In this document: positions 30,617 through 39,665 of the stretch, in pieces
Numbering within the stretch: the stretch's first letter is position 1
How the letters are laid out: every line of letters begins with the position of its first letter
DNA from: an uncultured Muribaculaceae bacterium
GTDB lineage: Bacteria > Bacteroidota > Bacteroidia > Bacteroidales > Muribaculaceae
Length of the DNA: 40,422 bases
Direction of reading: 5' to 3'
Assembly (NCBI GenBank): GCA_934555895.1
Contig: CAKTFH010000021.1
Span: 1 to 40,422 of the forward strand
The notes under the pieces: model-generated
Databases searched by the model: none
Told to the model about the DNA's origin: nothing
Seen by the model: the letters and a program-made list of their open reading frames with translations, nothing else
Made by a program: the position numbers and the translations under genes

Positions 30617-31860
30617 AACTGAAAAATGAAATACCCGTGCTGCTGCTCACCGGATATCTGGGCAGCGGCAAAACCACTCTCCTCAACCGCATCCTCACCA
30701 ACGAGCGCGGCATACGATTCGCCGTGATAGTAAACGACATAGGCGAGGTGAATATCGATGCCTCCCTCATACAGAAAGGTGGCGTAGTTGGGCAGGATGC
30801 CTCAAGTCAGGACCTCGTGGCTCTGCAGAACGGCTGCATATGCTGCACTCTGAAAATGGACCTCGTGAAGCAGCTCGCCGATCTGGCAGAGTCAGGTAAG
30901 TTCGACTATATAGTAATAGAGGCCAGCGGCATATGCGAGCCCGCACCTATAGCTCAGACCATTTGCGCCATATCCCAGATGGCTCCTCAGGGCATTCAGG
31001 AGGCTCTGCCCCGTCTCGACTGCATAGCGACAGTGGTCGACGCCCTGCGCATGCAGAGCGAGTTTGCCTGCGGCGAACGCCTCACTGCCGGCAAGCCTGC
31101 CGAAGAGGATATCGAGAGTCTGGTGATAGAGCAGATAGAATTCTGCAACGTGATTGTGCTCAACAAAATCTCGGAGGTGACTCCCGAACAGGCCGGCCGC
31201 ATACGCGCCGTGATACGCGCCCTGCAGCCCAAGGCCGAAATAATAGAGTGCGACTACTGTGATTTCGACCTCGACAGAATCCTGAATACCGGAATGTTCG
31301 ATTTCGAGGGCGTGGCCACCTCGGCCACCTGGGTGCACGAGATAGAGGCCCCCATCGACGAGCACGACCATGACGACGATGACGACGATGAACATGACCA
31401 TGACGGCCCCCACCGCCATCACCACGACCACGAGGAAGAAAAGGAGCACCATCACCACCATCATCACCATCATGACGGCGAAGGTGAGGTAGAGGAATAC
31501 GGCATCCAGACCATGGTGTATTTCAACCGCCGCCCGCTCGACCTGGCGAAATTCGACCGTTTTGTGGCCACACAGTGGCCCAAGGAGGTGATACGCGCCA
31601 AAGGCGTGATATATTTCAGCAACAATACCGACATGTCGTATCTCTTCGAGCAGGCCGGAGTGCAGAAGAAGCTCACCGAGGCCGGCTTGTGGTTCGCCAC
31701 AGCCCCCGCCGAGGAACTTGAGCGCATGATGGCCATGGAGCCCCAGCTGCGCCGCGACTGGGACGAGACCTACGGCGACCGTATGCTCAAGGTGGTGTTC
31801 ATCGGGCAGCACCTCGACAAGGCTGCCCTCACCGCCGCCCTCGACGCCTGCCTCGCCTGA
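30613..31860 (+). CDS. CobW/COG0523-family GTPase, zinc metallochaperone-like
   Basis: A 415-aa GTPase of the G3E/COG0523 family, whose members deliver or sense metals (zinc, cobalt). Walker A is G-Y-L-G-S-G-K-T-T-L (14-23). The metal-binding G-C-I-C-C-T (Cys75, Cys77, Cys78) follows, and V-L-N-K-I-S-E is the base-recognition site. The CobW C-terminal domain begins near 300. Between the two domains (about 248-285) lies an insert very rich in His, Asp and Glu, including a run of nine His, expected to bind several metal ions. The gene starts inside the stop of the acyltransferase (ATGA) and is followed after 26 bp by the fucosyltransferase. Which metal is handled is not visible; no zinc-uptake site was found upstream. 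Confidence 0.93.
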   Translation: MKLKNEIPVLLLTGYLGSGKTTLLNRILTNERGIRFAVIVNDIGEVNIDASLIQKGGVVGQDASSQDLVALQNGCICCTLKMDLVKQLADLAESGKFDYIVIEASGICEPAPIAQTICAISQMAPQGIQEALPRLDCIATVVDALRMQSEFACGERLTAGKPAEEDIESLVIEQIEFCNVIVLNKISEVTPEQAGRIRAVIRALQPKAEIIECDYCDFDLDRILNTGMFDFEGVATSATWVHEIEAPIDEHDHDDDDDDEHDHDGPHRHHHDHEEEKEHHHHHHHHHDGEGEVEEYGIQTMVYFNRRPLDLAKFDRFVATQWPKEVIRAKGVIYFSNNTDMSYLFEQAGVQKKLTEAGLWFATAPAEELERMMAMEPQLRRDWDETYGDRMLKVVFIGQHLDKAALTAALDACLA

Positions 31861-31886
31861 GGCCTAACCAAGCTGATGAACCGAAT

Positions 31887-32867
31887 ATGGCTACGGTAAC
31901 GGTAAAATTCGTGGAATTCTGGCCTACTTTCGATGTGGAGCATAATCCCATAACGCAGGCCCTGCGGGTGAAACATGATGTGACGGTGCTCCCTACCGAA
32001 GGGGAGGAGGTGCCGGATGTGCTGTTTTATTCGCGCTGCGGCCACGGCGAGCACCTGCGTTACGGCGACTGCATCAAGGTGTATTACACCGGCGAGAACG
32101 ACTGCCCGAATTTCAACGAGGCCGACTATGCCCTTTCGTTCCAGACACTGGAGTTCGGCGACCGCCACATGCGGCTACCGCTCTACCTGTTTTATGAATA
32201 TGACTGGCTCGGAACCGTGCCGAAGATGACCGACTCCGAGGCTCTCGGACGCGGTTTCTGCTCGGTGGTGATGCGCAACAGCAGCAACTGCCATCCGCAG
32301 AGGCTCGCCATCATCGACGCCATGGAGAGCTACCGCCCGCTTGCCTACGGCGGCCCCTACCGCAACAACACCGGAGGTCCTGTAGATGAGAAAATTCCGT
32401 TCATAGCGGGTTATAAGTTCAACCTTGCTCTTGAAAACAGCGTGGTCGACGGCTATGTGACCGAGAAGATTGTGGAGCCTCTTGCCGCGGGCACAGTGCC
32501 GATTTACTGGGGTAGCGAGGCAGTGAAAAGCGATTTCAATCCCGAGTCATTTATCTTCGCCGGCGATTACGATACCATGGACGGCCTGATTGAAGCAGTA
32601 TGCCGTATCGACACCGACGCGGAAAAATATCTGGCCATGCTGCGCGCGCCGCGCTTCAGGGCCGACAGCCGGGTGGACTTTCTTGCGCGTCTGGCCGACT
32701 TTCTCGACCGGATTGTGACCACCCGAAAGCGCTATGTGACGCCTTACGGTGAGATAGCCACCTTGAGGCGCCGCTCGCTTCTTTCAGCCGAACTCACAGC
32801 CCGGCCGTGGGTCAATACAGTACTCTCGCGGGTGTTTGATATTGAAAAAAAGCTGCGCAGGCAATAA
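31887..32867 (+). CDS. GT10 alpha-fucosyltransferase
   Basis: A 326-aa glycosyltransferase of family GT10, which transfers fucose from GDP-fucose to GlcNAc or galactose-type acceptors, as in Lewis antigens. The C-terminal donor-binding half has the strong family motif Y-K-F-N-L-A-L-E-N-S with D-G-Y-V-T-E-K and P-L-A-A-G-T-V-P-I-Y-W-G (about 171-213). There is no signal peptide, so it works on the cytoplasmic face, adding fucose to lipid-linked glycans. The basic C-terminal tail (R-R-R-S near 290; K-K-L-R-R at the end) is typical for membrane association of bacterial GT10. It is the first gene of the surface-polysaccharide locus and the only glycosyltransferase in it. Confidence 0.93.
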   Translation: MATVTVKFVEFWPTFDVEHNPITQALRVKHDVTVLPTEGEEVPDVLFYSRCGHGEHLRYGDCIKVYYTGENDCPNFNEADYALSFQTLEFGDRHMRLPLYLFYEYDWLGTVPKMTDSEALGRGFCSVVMRNSSNCHPQRLAIIDAMESYRPLAYGGPYRNNTGGPVDEKIPFIAGYKFNLALENSVVDGYVTEKIVEPLAAGTVPIYWGSEAVKSDFNPESFIFAGDYDTMDGLIEAVCRIDTDAEKYLAMLRAPRFRADSRVDFLARLADFLDRIVTTRKRYVTPYGEIATLRRRSLLSAELTARPWVNTVLSRVFDIEKKLRRQ

Positions 32868-32900
32868 AGATGTTAACAGTCCGTTACATATTAAGGAATG

Positions 32901-32936
32901 AAGGCGCCTGGCCGCATGTGCCGGGTTGCCTTGTTT
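32901..32936 (+). terminator. Possible terminator after the fucosyltransferase
   Basis: A stem of about 12 pairs with one bulge and wobbles (32901-32912 with 32920-32932) is followed by GTTTTG. It could end or attenuate transcription before the Wza-like gene. It is imperfect, hence the low score. Confidence 0.4.
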
Positions 32937-32959
32937 TGCCAATCATATAAGCAATCATT

Positions 32960-33775
32960 ATGCTCAATTGCATGAAATCGAAAATAATACTTGCCATGGT
33001 GGCCTGCATGGCCCTGTTCACATCCTGCAACTCGTCGAAGACGGTGCTCCCTTATTTTACCGATATAGCCGAAGTAGCCGAAGGCTCGATGCCTAAAGGC
33101 GATTACATGCCGGTGATAGAGCCCGACGACGAACTGTTCATCACAGTCAATTCAAGTGAGCCCATGGCTACGGCGCATTTCAACCTTCCGCAGTCAAACC
33201 CCGCCACCCTTTCCGAACTCACCTCGGTCACCAATCCCCAGCAGCAGACCTATATGGTGGATACCAAGGGTGATATTAATTTCCCCGTCCTCGGCAAAAT
33301 ACATGTGGCCGGTATGACCACCGAGCAACTTCAGGCCAAACTCACCGAAATGATAAGCAAGGAGGTGGAGAAGCCCGAGGTGCGTGTGGAGCTCGTGAAC
33401 TTCACTGTGGTGGTGGCAGGCGAGGTGCTCCAGCCGCAGACCGTGAAGGTGAACCGCTACCGCTTCAGCGTGCTCGACGCTCTTTCGGCCGCCGGCGACC
33501 TCACACCTTACGGCGAGCGCTCCAATGTGCTTCTGATTCGCGAGGAGGGAGGAGAGCGCAAGTTCGTGCATCTCGATCTCAACTCGTCGGAGCTTCTCAA
33601 GTCGCCCTATTTCTATCTGAAACAGAACGACTACATATATGTGGAGCCCAACAAGGTGCGTCAGGCCAACTCCCGCTTCAATCAGGATAACAGCTACAAG
33701 CTGTCGATGACCTCAACCATCGTGAGCGCAGCCTCGGTTATCGCCTCGCTGGTTATCGCTCTTACCGTGAAATAA
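32960..33775 (+). CDS. Polysaccharide export lipoprotein (Wza-like)
   Basis: A 271-aa outer-membrane exporter subunit. A lipoprotein signal with lipobox L-F-T-S-C (Cys23) is followed by the Poly_export domain (about 50-145; E-P-D-D-E-L-F-I-T-V-N then G-D-I-N-F-P-V-L-G-K-I-H-V-A-G) and one SLBB domain (about 150-225; V-V-A-G-E-V-L-Q-P-Q-T then N-R-Y-R-F-S-V-L-D-A-L-S-A-A-G-D-L). A C-terminal hydrophobic helix (about 250-270) fits the pore helix through the outer membrane. It forms the channel for exopolysaccharide with the Wzc-like protein encoded 42 bp downstream. A second ATG 12 bp further in is an alternative start that also keeps the signal peptide. Confidence 0.93.
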   Translation: MLNCMKSKIILAMVACMALFTSCNSSKTVLPYFTDIAEVAEGSMPKGDYMPVIEPDDELFITVNSSEPMATAHFNLPQSNPATLSELTSVTNPQQQTYMVDTKGDINFPVLGKIHVAGMTTEQLQAKLTEMISKEVEKPEVRVELVNFTVVVAGEVLQPQTVKVNRYRFSVLDALSAAGDLTPYGERSNVLLIREEGGERKFVHLDLNSSELLKSPYFYLKQNDYIYVEPNKVRQANSRFNQDNSYKLSMTSTIVSAASVIASLVIALTVK

Positions 33776-33816
33776 TTCATTTTCTTGACCAATTTGTCCC
33801 ATTCATCGAAAATATC

Positions 33817-36096
33817 ATGTCGGAAAACAAGGCATCAGATCTGATAGATGTGTCGGCGCTTCTCAAGCAGTACCTCAGCAAATGGTATCTTTTTGTGATA
33901 TCGGTGTGCGTGTGCTGTTTGCTGGCGCTTTTTGTGATAAAAGTGCGTAAACCCACTTATGGCGTGCGTGCCAATGTGCTCATTCAGGTAGACAGCACCA
34001 ACCCTCTGTCGTCGATGGGCGCTATCGGCGAGCTCATGGGCTCTAAAGGCAATGTTGACGACGAGGTGTATGTGATATCATCACACTCGCTGCTCCGCGA
34101 CGCTGTAAAAGCGCTTGGCATCAACCAGACCGACTATGTGCGCCATGGTTTTCTCAATGTCACCGACGACTATCCCGACAATCCGCTCCACATATCCACT
34201 CCCGAAGGTGTGGCCGACACCCTGAGCGTGGCTCTCACATTCAAAGTGAAGGTTAACAAGGAGGGCCTTGCCGACATCAAGGTGAAGAAAGGGCGTTTCC
34301 GCACGCTTGCCAAGGTGAAGAAGGTCACCCTTCCCACCACAATCGAGACACCCTACGGTCCCTTCACGGTGAGTGCCACAAAATTCTTCCCCAAGGGTGA
34401 CACTTTCAAGGGCGATGTAGTGTTCATGGGCTACCACCCAGCCGCCGAGGAACTGGCCGAGAATATTTCGATGCAGATAGCCTCGAAGAAGAGCAACGCC
34501 ATCGAGCTTGCCTACGACACCAAAAACGAGGAGCTGGGCCGCGATGTGCTCAACGAAATCATCAAGCTTTACAACGAGCGTGGCATACGCGAGAAGAACC
34601 TTCAGGGTGAGAAGACCGCCGAGTTCATCAAGAAGCGTCTTGAAATACTCGGTGTGGACCTCTCCGATGCTGAGCTCGCCATAGAGCATTACAAGCAGAA
34701 CCACAAGCTTACCGACATCGAGGTGGAGACCGGCTACCAGATTACCAAAAAAGGGCAACTGGAGCAGAAACTCATCCAGGCCGAGACCAACTATGAGATT
34801 CTGAAGCTCACTTATGATTTCCTTAAGAATCCAGAAAACGCATATTCGATGGTGCCGTTCTCAAATACGGCTCCGAGCGACGCTATCTTAGCTTACAACG
34901 AGCTGGTGCTTAAACGCATGCAGCTCCAGGCATCGGCCAAGGCCGACAATGCCATGCTGAAGATAGTGAGCGATCAGATTGACTCGATGCGCAGCAACAT
35001 CATTACTTCGGTGCAGAAGCAGCTCGACGCCGCTGGTGTTACCGTGAAGGAGCTCCGCAACGAGCGTGCGAGCGCCGACAGCCGACTCGGCGCAGTTCCC
35101 ACACAGGAGCGCGAATTCCTGAACCTGAAGCGCGATCAGCTCGTAAAGCAAAACATCTATACCTTCCTCCTGCAGCGCAACGAGGAGACAGCCCTGCTGC
35201 TTGCCAACTCGGTGCCCAAGGGCATAATCGTCGACGAGGCTTACTCGCTCAGTGAGCCTATTGGTCTGAGCAAGAAGGCAATCCTGTTGCTTGGTTTCGT
35301 GTTCGGCCTCATCCTGCCGCCGGTCTACCTCTCTCTGCGCAAGATTATCCTCAACCGCTACGACAGCCGCGAGGAGATGGAGCGCGAGCTTGTGGCTCCT
35401 GTGCTCGGCGAGATGTGCAAGTCGAAAGAGGGTTCGTCGCTCGTGGTAGGTCCCGGCAAGACATCGTCGGCTACCGAACTATTCAAGCTTATGCGAGCCA
35501 ACCTCCTCTTCATGCTCAACGGCGAGAACGACAAGGTGGTGCTTCTCACATCGTCGCGTTCGGGCGAGGGTAAGTCGTTCATTTCGCTCAACCTCGCCGC
35601 ATCGCTCGCGCAGCTGCAGGACCGCAGCGTGCTCCTCGTGGGCATGGATATCCGCAAGCCTCAACTCGCCAACTACCTCGGCATCGCGCCCACTCCGGGC
35701 CTCACCGAGTATCTGGCAGGCTCTATAACCAGCCTCGACGCTATAATCCGTCATGATGCTACTCCGCTGAGCAATCTCGATGTGATTGTGGCAGGTCCCG
35801 TACCTCCCAATCCTGCCGAACTTCTGTCGACCAAACGTGTCGACGCTTTATTCCAGGACCTCCGCAAGCGCTACGATTTCATCATCATCGACTCCGCTCC
35901 CGTGGGCATGGTGAGCGATACATTCTCGCTCAACCGTCTGGCCGACGCTACCGTATATGTGACACGCGTGAACTACTCGCATATCGCCGACCTCAACTTC
36001 GCCAACCGCATCTACCGCGAGAAGCGCCTGAAGAACATGTCGGTGGTAATCAACGGCACTACCTCGAAACAGGGCTACGGTTACGGCTACAAATAA
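33817..36096 (+). CDS. Wzc-like polysaccharide copolymerase and tyrosine autokinase
   Basis: A 759-aa inner-membrane protein controlling polysaccharide polymerisation and export. It has an N-terminal Wzz domain with helix 1 (about 23-45), a large periplasmic coiled-coil region (about 230-440) with a GNVR-type end (A-V-P-T-Q-E-R-E-F-L near 425-435), helix 2 (about 488-508), and a cytoplasmic BY-kinase domain. In that domain Walker A is S-R-S-G-E-G-K-S (about 580-587), Walker A' is L-L-V-G-M-D-I-R-K-P (about 607-616) and Walker B is F-I-I-I-D-S-A-P-V (about 688-696). The C-terminus ends in a small tyrosine cluster G-Y-G-Y-G-Y-K, the autophosphorylation site. It is fused like E. coli Wzc rather than split. 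It lies between the Wza-like and flippase genes. Confidence 0.95.
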   Translation: MSENKASDLIDVSALLKQYLSKWYLFVISVCVCCLLALFVIKVRKPTYGVRANVLIQVDSTNPLSSMGAIGELMGSKGNVDDEVYVISSHSLLRDAVKALGINQTDYVRHGFLNVTDDYPDNPLHISTPEGVADTLSVALTFKVKVNKEGLADIKVKKGRFRTLAKVKKVTLPTTIETPYGPFTVSATKFFPKGDTFKGDVVFMGYHPAAEELAENISMQIASKKSNAIELAYDTKNEELGRDVLNEIIKLYNERGIREKNLQGEKTAEFIKKRLEILGVDLSDAELAIEHYKQNHKLTDIEVETGYQITKKGQLEQKLIQAETNYEILKLTYDFLKNPENAYSMVPFSNTAPSDAILAYNELVLKRMQLQASAKADNAMLKIVSDQIDSMRSNIITSVQKQLDAAGVTVKELRNERASADSRLGAVPTQEREFLNLKRDQLVKQNIYTFLLQRNEETALLLANSVPKGIIVDEAYSLSEPIGLSKKAILLLGFVFGLILPPVYLSLRKIILNRYDSREEMERELVAPVLGEMCKSKEGSSLVVGPGKTSSATELFKLMRANLLFMLNGENDKVVLLTSSRSGEGKSFISLNLAASLAQLQDRSVLLVGMDIRKPQLANYLGIAPTPGLTEYLAGSITSLDAIIRHDATPLSNLDVIVAGPVPPNPAELLSTKRVDALFQDLRKRYDFIIIDSAPVGMVSDTFSLNRLADATVYVTRVNYSHIADLNFANRIYREKRLKNMSVVINGTTSKQGYGYGYK

Positions 36097-36123
36097 GCCG
36101 CTTACATTCTCCATCCTCGATAT

Positions 36124-37587
36124 ATGACATCCTCCGGAAAAGCATACGCCTGGGGCACGACCGACCGTGTGGTGACATCAGTGATTACCACAGTGGGCAA
36201 CATCGTGCTGGCACGTATGCTCACCACTGCCGATTTCGGTCTGGTGGCGATGGTGGGGATTTTCATAGCCATCGGCTACAATCTGAGCAACTGCGGTATG
36301 ATCGACGGTATCATACGCAAGGAGCGTCCCACGGCTTCCGACTACTCCACTATGATGCTTTTCAATATGGCCATGGGAGTGGTGTTCTGCGGCACTTTTA
36401 TCGGTCTTGCAGCCCCGGTGGCAAGCTATCTGGGCCATGAGGAGCTGAAAGGCATCATGTATGCCATAGGCATCTGCTTTGTGGTTTCCACCATGTCGTT
36501 CTCGCAGGAGGCGCGCCTCCGCAAGGAGCTGCGCATGAAGGAAATCGCTATTGTGCATGTGTCATCTACGGCCTGCGCCGTGACGCTCGGCATCGTGCTG
36601 GCGGCCTGTGGAATGGGATATTGGGCGCTTGTGTCGTGCCGCGTGTTTGTGAATGCTTTCACCACACTGTTTTATCTGCTCGTGACACGCTGGATGCCCC
36701 GCATAGCATTCAGCATGAAATCGTTCCGCGAGCTTTTCGGGTTCGGTATGCACCTTATGCTCGCGTTTCTCTGCCGTCAGGTGGGCACCAATATCAATAC
36801 ATTCTTTTTAGGACAGGTGTCGGCGTCGCAGTCGGGTGTCTATTCGCAGGCGCAGAAGACAGAGGAGGTGCCGTATGCCATAGTTGAAACCTCGTTTGTA
36901 AATACATTCTACGCCGTGTGCTCCAACGAGCTCGACCCTGAACGCCGTCGTGTGCTCGGGCTCGACATGCTCCGGAGCATGATGTTCGTGGGAGTGGCCA
37001 TTGCAGCGCTGCTCATGGTGGTATGCCGCCCGATGGTGGTGGGTGTGTATGGCTGGCAGTGGGAGGGCGCGGCTCCCATAATCCGCGTACTGGTGGTATA
37101 CGGCGTGATAATGCTCATAAAGATGAGCGCCCAGCAGGTGCTCAAGGTGCACGGCATGTCGAAACTGATACGCAACTACACTGTGGCCGAGACCGTGCTT
37201 CAGGTGTGCATACTTCTGGCCGTGTGGCGCCGCGGGGTGCTCTGGATAGCATGGAGCCAGGTGGTACCCATTGCGATTTTCACGGTGCTTTATCTGCGCC
37301 GGTATGCCATGGCCGAGGGGGTGAAGGCAATGCCGATCGTGAGGCATCTTGTGGAGGGCGCCGTGCTCCCGATAGTGACCGGTGTTGTGTGCGGCGGCGT
37401 GTATCTGGCGCTGAACGCGCTTATGGTCGGTTGCAATGCGTTGCTCACGGTGTGGGTGACATTCCTCGTGTCTTCGGCCGTTTATGCGCTGGTGCTCGTT
37501 GCGCTCTGCGAGCGTCAGAAACCGCCTTACTATATGCCGGTGCGTGCAATGGCGCTGAAAGCGTTCGGCCGCAAGAAAAAAGTGTGA
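36124..37587 (+). CDS. Polysaccharide flippase (Wzx/PST family)
   Basis: A 487-aa integral membrane protein with about 12-14 transmembrane helices, of the MOP superfamily (PST subfamily). It moves undecaprenyl-linked oligosaccharide units across the inner membrane. The N-terminus has the family stretch V-L-A-R-M-L-T-T-A-D-F-G-L-V-A-M-V (about 30-46), followed by N-C-G-M-I-D-G-I-I-R-K. There is no signal peptide. It follows the Wzc gene by 27 bp and precedes the polymerase-like gene by 22 bp, the expected place in a Wzy-dependent locus. The substrate cannot be told from sequence. Confidence 0.9.
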   Translation: MTSSGKAYAWGTTDRVVTSVITTVGNIVLARMLTTADFGLVAMVGIFIAIGYNLSNCGMIDGIIRKERPTASDYSTMMLFNMAMGVVFCGTFIGLAAPVASYLGHEELKGIMYAIGICFVVSTMSFSQEARLRKELRMKEIAIVHVSSTACAVTLGIVLAACGMGYWALVSCRVFVNAFTTLFYLLVTRWMPRIAFSMKSFRELFGFGMHLMLAFLCRQVGTNINTFFLGQVSASQSGVYSQAQKTEEVPYAIVETSFVNTFYAVCSNELDPERRRVLGLDMLRSMMFVGVAIAALLMVVCRPMVVGVYGWQWEGAAPIIRVLVVYGVIMLIKMSAQQVLKVHGMSKLIRNYTVAETVLQVCILLAVWRRGVLWIAWSQVVPIAIFTVLYLRRYAMAEGVKAMPIVRHLVEGAVLPIVTGVVCGGVYLALNALMVGCNALLTVWVTFLVSSAVYALVLVALCERQKPPYYMPVRAMALKAFGRKKKV

Positions 37588-37609
37588 ATTGATAAAAACA
37601 ATCGTTCAG

Positions 37610-39133
37610 ATGACTATAGCCGAAAGAATCAACAATATAAAGGCCGACAACAGCACAAAGGAGGCTTTCAAGGCCACACGGCGCGAGTGGCTGAGAGGCA
37701 CGCTGGCGCTGCTGAGTTTCAGTCTGCTCGGCCTGTCGTTTCCTCCGGCCTATCTTTTTGTGGCTCTGGTGCTATTCGAGAGCTTCCGCAAAGACCGCTA
37801 TGACTTCCTCATACAGTGCTTCTATTTTTTCGGCGGCTTCGCGTTCTTTCGCGTCAACGAGCTGCCTGTAGGTCCTCCCGACATAGCGCTCGGTCTGTCG
37901 TTCCTATTCATGATTCTTTATCGGCGCCGCGGTGTGGTGAACCGTCTGACGATAGGCACCATGCTGTATATCATCTTCCTGGTGTTCATGGCCACCCTGA
38001 GCGAGGAGACCATGAGCATACAGTTCCGCAAGATGCGCGGATACTTCATGATGGTGTGCTTCATACTGCCGCTTGCCATGTTCTCAGGCCGAGACTTCGA
38101 CATAAAAGAGTTCTTCCGCAAGCTCATCATGTATCAGCTCATTATAGCGGCGTTCTATGTCATAGACTGCTATGTGCTCAACGGCCATGTGCTGCTGCCG
38201 GCTATTCTGGCTGGTAGAGACTGGGGCCAGGTGGCGTCGACATGGACGCAACTCGACATGTACCCTCTGTCGTTCTATCTGCCTCGCATATATCCGCAGA
38301 GCCTGTTTTTCATGGCGTTGGCGGTGTATCCGCTCATGCGCTATTACCGGCTCAACAAGTGGCAGTGGCTCCTCATTCTGCTCGCTTTCGCTGCCTGCCG
38401 CACTATGACGGTGATTGCCGGCGTAATCGCCGCGTGGCTGCTATTTCAGGGCAGGATAATGCGTGTGATACGCTACACTTTTTTTGCGGTGATATGCCTG
38501 GTGGGCATATATTTTGTAGATGTGGCTTTGGGAGGCTTCCTACGTGTGGAGAGCACCGTCAACCAGTTTGTGAGCCTCGACGAGGGGATGGATGAGGAGG
38601 ATCTCGCTGAGTTCGGCACAGGCCGTATGGCGCAGATTATCCCCAAGATGGCCCTTCTCTATGAGCTTGACCGTGAGTGGATTGGCTTTGGCTTCCTGCA
38701 CAAGGAACTCACCACCATGACGAAGTATCAGATTTACAATGAGCTCTATATCAACACTGAGCATGCCGAGGAGGTGGCCACCGATGTGGAGGAGGGCCAG
38801 ATTCAGACCATCCTCGACATAGGCTATATTGGTCTGATAGTGCAGACTTTTTTCTTCGTGTGGATATATTTCGTGATAAAACGCATGCGGTATTCGCTGC
38901 TGTATCTCGGTGTGCTTGTGGCTAATCTGGTATATTCGGTCGGTGGTTTCGCCGGCCTGTATGTGGCGCAGGGGCTGCTGTTGCAGGGGCTTACGCTTGG
39001 TGTGATTCTGCTTGCCAACCGCGAGGGATATCCCTCATCGCCGAAACCAGACGAAGAGGAAACCGACAAGGATTCCGAACCGGTGGCTGACGAGCCGGAG
39101 ATTCTGCCGGAGACATCGTTGACTGCACGCTAA
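37610..39133 (+). CDS. O-antigen/exopolysaccharide polymerase-like (Wzy) membrane protein
   Basis: A 507-aa membrane protein with about ten to twelve predicted helices and a large periplasmic loop (about 310-385, rich in Glu/Asp), the layout of Wzy polymerases and O-antigen ligases. The sequence A-C-R-T-M-T-V-I-A-G-V-I-A-A before a long helix is in the place of the conserved Arg-containing loop of the Wzy_C family. The C-terminal 30 residues are acidic and cytoplasmic. The ATG at 37610 was preferred to a TTG at 37589 next to the preceding stop. Context (flippase upstream, acetyltransferase downstream) supports a polymerase for the surface polysaccharide; sequence alone cannot separate polymerase from ligase. 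Confidence 0.82.
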   Translation: MTIAERINNIKADNSTKEAFKATRREWLRGTLALLSFSLLGLSFPPAYLFVALVLFESFRKDRYDFLIQCFYFFGGFAFFRVNELPVGPPDIALGLSFLFMILYRRRGVVNRLTIGTMLYIIFLVFMATLSEETMSIQFRKMRGYFMMVCFILPLAMFSGRDFDIKEFFRKLIMYQLIIAAFYVIDCYVLNGHVLLPAILAGRDWGQVASTWTQLDMYPLSFYLPRIYPQSLFFMALAVYPLMRYYRLNKWQWLLILLAFAACRTMTVIAGVIAAWLLFQGRIMRVIRYTFFAVICLVGIYFVDVALGGFLRVESTVNQFVSLDEGMDEEDLAEFGTGRMAQIIPKMALLYELDREWIGFGFLHKELTTMTKYQIYNELYINTEHAEEVATDVEEGQIQTILDIGYIGLIVQTFFFVWIYFVIKRMRYSLLYLGVLVANLVYSVGGFAGLYVAQGLLLQGLTLGVILLANREGYPSSPKPDEEETDKDSEPVADEPEILPETSLTAR

Positions 39134-39146
39134 CTTTTTCACCCAT

Positions 39147-39587
39147 ATGCTTAACGCAATATTTTTTTATCGCATGTCGAGATGGTGTTATCTGCACCAC
39201 ATTCCGGTAGTGCCCACACTTATAACACTGCTTATATTTTTAATATATAATTCCAAGGTGCCGCCGGAAGCCGCCATAGGCCGCGGCACACGCCTTAACT
39301 ACGGAGGTCTCGGAGTGGTGATTCACAAACGCTGCACTATTGGCGACAACTGCACCATCGGCCAGCAGGTCACTCTCGGCGGCGGCAACAATCGTTATCC
39401 GGGCGTGCCGCGTCTGGGCAACAATGTGTACGTGGCTAAGGGAGCGGCTATAATCGGCGGTATCGATATCGGCGACAATGTGACTGTGGGCATCAATGCC
39501 GTTGTCACCAAGCCTGTGCCTGCCAATGCCATAGTGGCCGGTGTGCCTGCCCGCGTGCTCCGATTCAAGGAGCCGGGCGAGAAATAA
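39147..39587 (+). CDS. Left-handed beta-helix acetyltransferase (serine acetyltransferase-like)
   Basis: A 146-aa hexapeptide-repeat acyltransferase. After a hydrophobic N-terminal segment (about 20-35) come repeats of the I-G-x-x-x type (A-A-I-G-R-G-T, C-T-I-G-D-N-C-T-I-G-Q-Q-V-T-L-G-G-G, I-I-G-G-I-D-I-G-D-N-V-T-V-G) and the end P-A-N-A-I-V-A-G-V-P-A-R-V. This resembles the C-terminal domain of serine O-acetyltransferase, but it lacks the N-terminal helical domain of CysE, so sugar O-acetylation within the polysaccharide locus is likelier than cysteine synthesis. It starts 13 bp after the polymerase gene and is the last gene of the locus. Confidence 0.9.
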   Translation: MLNAIFFYRMSRWCYLHHIPVVPTLITLLIFLIYNSKVPPEAAIGRGTRLNYGGLGVVIHKRCTIGDNCTIGQQVTLGGGNNRYPGVPRLGNNVYVAKGAAIIGGIDIGDNVTVGINAVVTKPVPANAIVAGVPARVLRFKEPGEK

Positions 39588-39627
39588 CACCTTGAGTCTT
39601 TGGGGGAGAAATAGGGCACCTGCTCCC

Positions 39628-39655
39628 TTTGGCGCCGATATATCTTTGCGCCAAA
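39628..39655 (+). promoter_or_regulatory. Promoter -7 box within an operator-like palindrome
   Basis: TATCTTTG (39641-39648) matches TAnnTTTG and lies 17 bp upstream of the terminase-like ATG. It is framed by a perfect 8-bp inverted repeat TTTGGCGC/GCGCCAAA (39628-39635 with 39648-39655, 12 bp apart). No TTTG is found at -33. The arrangement suggests a repressor site covering the promoter; A-run downstream argues against a terminator for the preceding gene. Confidence 0.5.
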
Positions 39656-39665
39656 AAAAGCAGAG

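Noticed and set aside
31357..31483. Repetitive CAC/CAT and GAC/GAT run as a possible microsatellite or CRISPR-like repeat
   Set aside because: It is in frame inside the CobW-type gene and encodes the His/Asp-rich metal-binding insert; units are irregular and there are no spacers.
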